A DNA stretch of 8,673 nucleotides from Campylobacter sp. (GTDB lineage Bacteria > Campylobacterota > Campylobacteria > Campylobacterales > Campylobacteraceae), in NCBI GenBank assembly GCA_024680445.1, contig JAILCJ010000198.1:1-8673 (forward strand), in the 5' to 3' direction. This document shows positions 6,745 to 8,673 of the stretch, piece after piece. Below the pieces are notes generated by a model. That model was not told where the DNA came from and did not search any database. It saw only the letters and a program-made list of their open reading frames with translations. Made by a program: the position numbers and the translations under genes. Position 1 is the first letter of the stretch. Every line of letters begins with the position of its first letter.

Positions 6745-7383
6745 ATGAAAAAAGTCATTTTAGCTATAAGCGGAGCTAGCGGTGTTTGGCTTGGATTTAA
6801 AATGCTTTATGAGCTTGCAAAAAGCTGCGAAACTCACTGCATCATCAGCCAAAATGCAAAAATCGTTTTAAAACACGAAAAAGGCATAGACTTTGAAAAT
6901 TTTATGCAAAACAAAAATTTATTAAACTCAAATCCCACATCACTTCAAAACGATCCAAATTTGATAGAAATTTTAAGCTATTTAAGCAAAAAAGATAATG
7001 TCATCTTTTATGATGATAGCGAAATTTGGGCACCTATCGCCTCTGGTTCGTTTTTATGCGACACCTTTTTTATAACTCCGTGTTCGCTTAATACTTTGGC
7101 AAAAATTTCTTGCGGAATCGCCGATACTCTCATCACTCGCGTGGCAGCCGTTGCCTTAAAACAAAGGCTAAATTTTATTTTAGGTGTTCGAGAAATGCCC
7201 TTTTCAACCTTGGTTTTAGAGCAAATGACAAAACTTTCATCTTATGGCGTTATCGTCGCTCCGCCTGTTTATGGGGATTATTATCAAGCAAAAAACATAC
7301 AAGATATTCAAAATTTTATACTTGGCAAATGGCTTGACCTTGCAAAAATTCCAAACGAGCTATATAAAAGGTGGCAGGGCTGA
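6745..7383 (+). CDS. ubiX: UbiX-type flavin prenyltransferase
   Basis: UbiX joins a dimethylallyl group to FMN, giving the prenylated flavin cofactor of UbiD-type decarboxylases. Epsilonproteobacteria use menaquinone made by the futalosine route, which also needs a UbiX/UbiD-like pair, so that is the likely pathway here (inference). Seen are the FMN loop ISGASG (8-13), SGSF (100-103), TPCSLNTLAKISCGIADTLITR (111-132), LKQR (138-141), VREMP (148-152) and the C-terminal YKRWQG. At 212 residues it is longer than the usual 185-190; an alignment by eye to the E. coli protein puts about 27 extra residues between 48 and 90. The normally conserved Arg-Ala-Asp-Val after the active-site loop reads Val-Ala-Ala-Val. 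AAAGG (6734-6738) supports the ATG. No clear promoter lies in the gap, so it is probably read from flgA. Confidence 0.9.
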   Translation: MKKVILAISGASGVWLGFKMLYELAKSCETHCIISQNAKIVLKHEKGIDFENFMQNKNLLNSNPTSLQNDPNLIEILSYLSKKDNVIFYDDSEIWAPIASGSFLCDTFFITPCSLNTLAKISCGIADTLITRVAAVALKQRLNFILGVREMPFSTLVLEQMTKLSSYGVIVAPPVYGDYYQAKNIQDIQNFILGKWLDLAKIPNELYKRWQG

Positions 7384-7387
7384 GTTT

Positions 7388-7399
7388 ATCAAATTTGAT
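7388..7399 (+). repeat. Single ATCAAATTTGAT palindrome, ubiX-coaD gap
   Basis: An exact copy of the palindrome found in the flgA-ubiX array lies five bases after the ubiX stop codon. It is about 40-50 bases upstream of the coaD -10 element, a position compatible with an upstream regulator site, although this is only positional. Confidence 0.7.
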
Positions 7400-7438
7400 T
7401 TTTGACTTAAAACAAGCGTTTTTTTTGCATAAATTTTA

Positions 7439-7444
7439 TATAAT
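7439..7444 (+). promoter_or_regulatory. -10 promoter element of coaD
   Basis: A perfect TATAAT lies 40 bases before the coaD start, preceded by a T-rich and A-rich stretch but no good -35 hexamer, as is common in this group. Transcription would start near 7451, giving a leader of about 34 bases with AAAGGA (7474-7479) as ribosome-binding site. Confidence 0.55.
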
Positions 7445-7484
7445 CAGCACGGATTTTAAATCATAACAATTTCAAAGGATATTT

Positions 7485-7988
7485 ATGCCACAAGCAAACA
7501 GCGAGAAAATGCCTAGAATCTGCATATATCCGGGCACTTTTGACCCGATTACAAACGGGCATTTAGACGTTATAAAAAGAGCGATAAAAATTTTTGATCA
7601 TGTAATAGTCGCAATTGCTCAAAATGAGAGCAAAAACCCTGCATTTTCGCTTGATGATAGAATTAAAATGGTTGAAATTTCTACACAAAATTTAAGCAAT
7701 ATCGAGGTTTGCGGTTTTGATAATTTGCTTGTAGATTTTGCAAAATCAAAGGGCGTAAATGTCGTGATTCGCGGACTTAGGGCGGTGAGCGACTTTGAAT
7801 ACGAACTGCAAATGGGCTATGCAAACGCCACACTTTGGAGCGAATTTGAAACGATTTATCTCATGCCAAATCTTAAAAACGCTTTTATTTCAAGTTCTAT
7901 CGTTCGCTCTATTTTACAACACGGAGGCGAAGTTAATAAGCTAGTGCCAAGTGAAATTTTAGGGCTTTTAAAGGGCAAAAATGTTTAA
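7485..7988 (+). CDS. coaD: Phosphopantetheine adenylyltransferase
   Basis: CoaD transfers AMP from ATP to 4'-phosphopantetheine, the penultimate step of coenzyme A synthesis, in the cytoplasm. The 167-residue protein has the nucleotidyltransferase signature YPGTFDPITNGHLD (15-28) with Thr18 and His26, VIRGLRAVSDFEYE (94-107), and the second signature FISSSIVRSI (134-143). The listed ATG has a strong ribosome-binding site (AAAGGA, five bases away) but gives an eight-residue N-terminal extension. A second ATG at 7509 would give MPRICIYPG, closer to the family's usual beginning, but lacks a good ribosome-binding site. I prefer the first start. The gene has its own promoter and is followed by tmk, a neighbour pair I also recall from C. 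jejuni. Confidence 0.96.
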   Translation: MPQANSEKMPRICIYPGTFDPITNGHLDVIKRAIKIFDHVIVAIAQNESKNPAFSLDDRIKMVEISTQNLSNIEVCGFDNLLVDFAKSKGVNVVIRGLRAVSDFEYELQMGYANATLWSEFETIYLMPNLKNAFISSSIVRSILQHGGEVNKLVPSEILGLLKGKNV

Positions 7989-8031
7989 AAATTTTGCGTT
8001 TTTTTACCCTTTGGATTTGCAAAAATTTTTT

Positions 8032-8037
8032 TATAAA
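8032..8037 (+). promoter_or_regulatory. Possible -10 element of tmk
   Basis: TATAAA, within TATAAAAT, lies in the 129-base gap between coaD and tmk and could start a transcript near 8044. The DNA is so AT-rich that such hexamers arise by chance, and tmk may instead be read from the coaD promoter. If the promoter is real, the palindrome at 8070-8087 would lie in the leader. Confidence 0.25.
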
Positions 8038-8069
8038 ATCGCTAGAAATTCGCAATTTTTAGACATTTT

Positions 8070-8087
8070 TTTATCAAATTTGATAAA
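8070..8087 (+). repeat. 18-bp palindrome containing ATCAAATTTGAT, coaD-tmk gap
   Basis: TTTATCAAATTTGATAAA is an 18-bp perfect palindrome whose core is identical to the units of the flgA-ubiX array. It lies 30 bases before the tmk start codon. As RNA it could form at most a weak A-U-rich stem with almost no loop, so a DNA-level role is easier to imagine than a terminator. Confidence 0.7.
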
Positions 8088-8117
8088 TTTTAACTTTAAA
8101 AAATTCAAGGCTTAAAA

Positions 8118-8673
8118 ATGTATATTTTATTTGAAGGGATAGACGGCGTTGGCAAAAGCACCCAAATAAATTTGCTCGCAAACTCTCGTAAAGACTGCAT
8201 TATCACGAAAGAACCGGGCGGTAGTGAGCTTGGCGTATATGTGCGAAAAATTTTACTAGAAAATGAGATAAATTTATCAAAAAAAGCCGAACTTTTGCTA
8301 TTTTTAGCAGATCGTGCCGAACATGCAAAAAAACTTTTGCAAAAAAATCAAGACAAGATAATTTTAAGCGATAGAGGCTTTGTTTCTGGCATAGCTTACG
8401 CCAAGGCAAATGATGAAAATTTAAGTTTTGATGAGCTTTTTGCCCTAAATAAATTTGCTCTTGATGGCATTTTGCCTGATAAAATTATATTTTTTAGCAC
8501 GGATGAAAATTTACTAAAACTTAGGCTAAAAAACCGAGCCACAAGCGATAAAATCGAAGCTCGTGGCATAGAGTATCTTTTAAAAGTACAAAATATCATG
8601 CAAGAATTTCTAGGCAAGAGCGATTTTAAAGTCTTATATATCAACGCCAAAGACGAAATTTCTAGTATACATA
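8118..8673 (+). CDS. tmk: Thymidylate kinase, 3' end cut by the window
   Basis: Tmk phosphorylates dTMP to dTDP for DNA synthesis in the cytoplasm. The frame starts at ATG 8118 with AAGG (8107-8110) seven bases upstream and is open for 185 codons to the window edge with no stop; the family is usually around 190-210 residues, so only a short tail is missing. Seen are the P-loop FEGIDGVGKSTQ (5-16, Lys13 and Ser14), KEPGGSELG (31-39), the ADRAEH segment (64-69), SDRGFVSGIAYA (84-95) and a LID-like region rich in Arg and Lys (about 134-150). The DR-Y motif of many thymidylate kinases reads DRG here, which may be a lineage trait. It follows coaD in the same direction. Open frames on the opposite strand within it are shadows. 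Confidence 0.94.
   Translation, partial: MYILFEGIDGVGKSTQINLLANSRKDCIITKEPGGSELGVYVRKILLENEINLSKKAELLLFLADRAEHAKKLLQKNQDKIILSDRGFVSGIAYAKANDENLSFDELFALNKFALDGILPDKIIFFSTDENLLKLRLKNRATSDKIEARGIEYLLKVQNIMQEFLGKSDFKVLYINAKDEISSIH

Noticed and set aside
7409..7426. AAAAC-AAGC-GTTTT followed by a T run, a possible terminator after ubiX
   Set aside because: The stem is five base pairs with one G-C pair, too weak to support a terminator call in such AT-rich DNA.
8203..8650. Minus-strand open frames opposite tmk
   Set aside because: They lie wholly within a well-supported thymidylate kinase frame, have no ribosome-binding sites of note and resemble no family.

Overview
The window is ordinary-looking core chromosome of a low-GC epsilonproteobacterium, most probably a Campylobacter species outside the C. 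jejuni/coli group. Support comes from the AT-rich codon use and the absence of -35 boxes at most promoters. It also comes from two gene pairings that I recall from C. jejuni: murA-moeA, and flgA-ubiX-coaD-tmk. The species call is inference; no search was run.

Left part (1-3081, minus strand): five tightly packed genes read leftward. In transcription order they are an NlpC/P60-type lipoprotein, a small rhomboid protease, a DUF455 ferritin-like protein, a SixA-type phosphohistidine phosphatase and LemA. Two junctions are 4-base ATGA overlaps and one gap is 2 bases, so this looks like a single operon. It probably continues past the left edge, where a ribosome-binding site for a further gene is visible. 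Most products are envelope-associated.

Middle (3082-5741): a divergent promoter region separates this operon from murA (peptidoglycan precursor synthesis) and moeA (molybdenum cofactor insertion), whose stop and start codons overlap by one base. A textbook sigma70 promoter overlapping the moeA stop codon drives tRNA-Gly(GCC).

Right part (5741-8673): flgA (flagellar P-ring chaperone) follows the tRNA with no spacer and has no conventional start codon. Then come ubiX (prenyl-FMN synthase, here probably serving menaquinone synthesis), coaD (coenzyme A synthesis) and a tmk (thymidylate kinase) cut by the right edge.

The clearest non-genic structure is a 12-bp perfect palindrome, ATCAAATTTGAT. 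It forms a tandem array of five units about 23 bp apart between flgA and ubiX, and occurs singly in the next two intergenic gaps (ubiX-coaD, coaD-tmk). The two points most worth a second look are this palindrome family and the tRNA-Gly/flgA junction. No gene-free stretch exceeds about 145 bases. I see no insertion sequence, CRISPR array, prophage or obviously transferred DNA.
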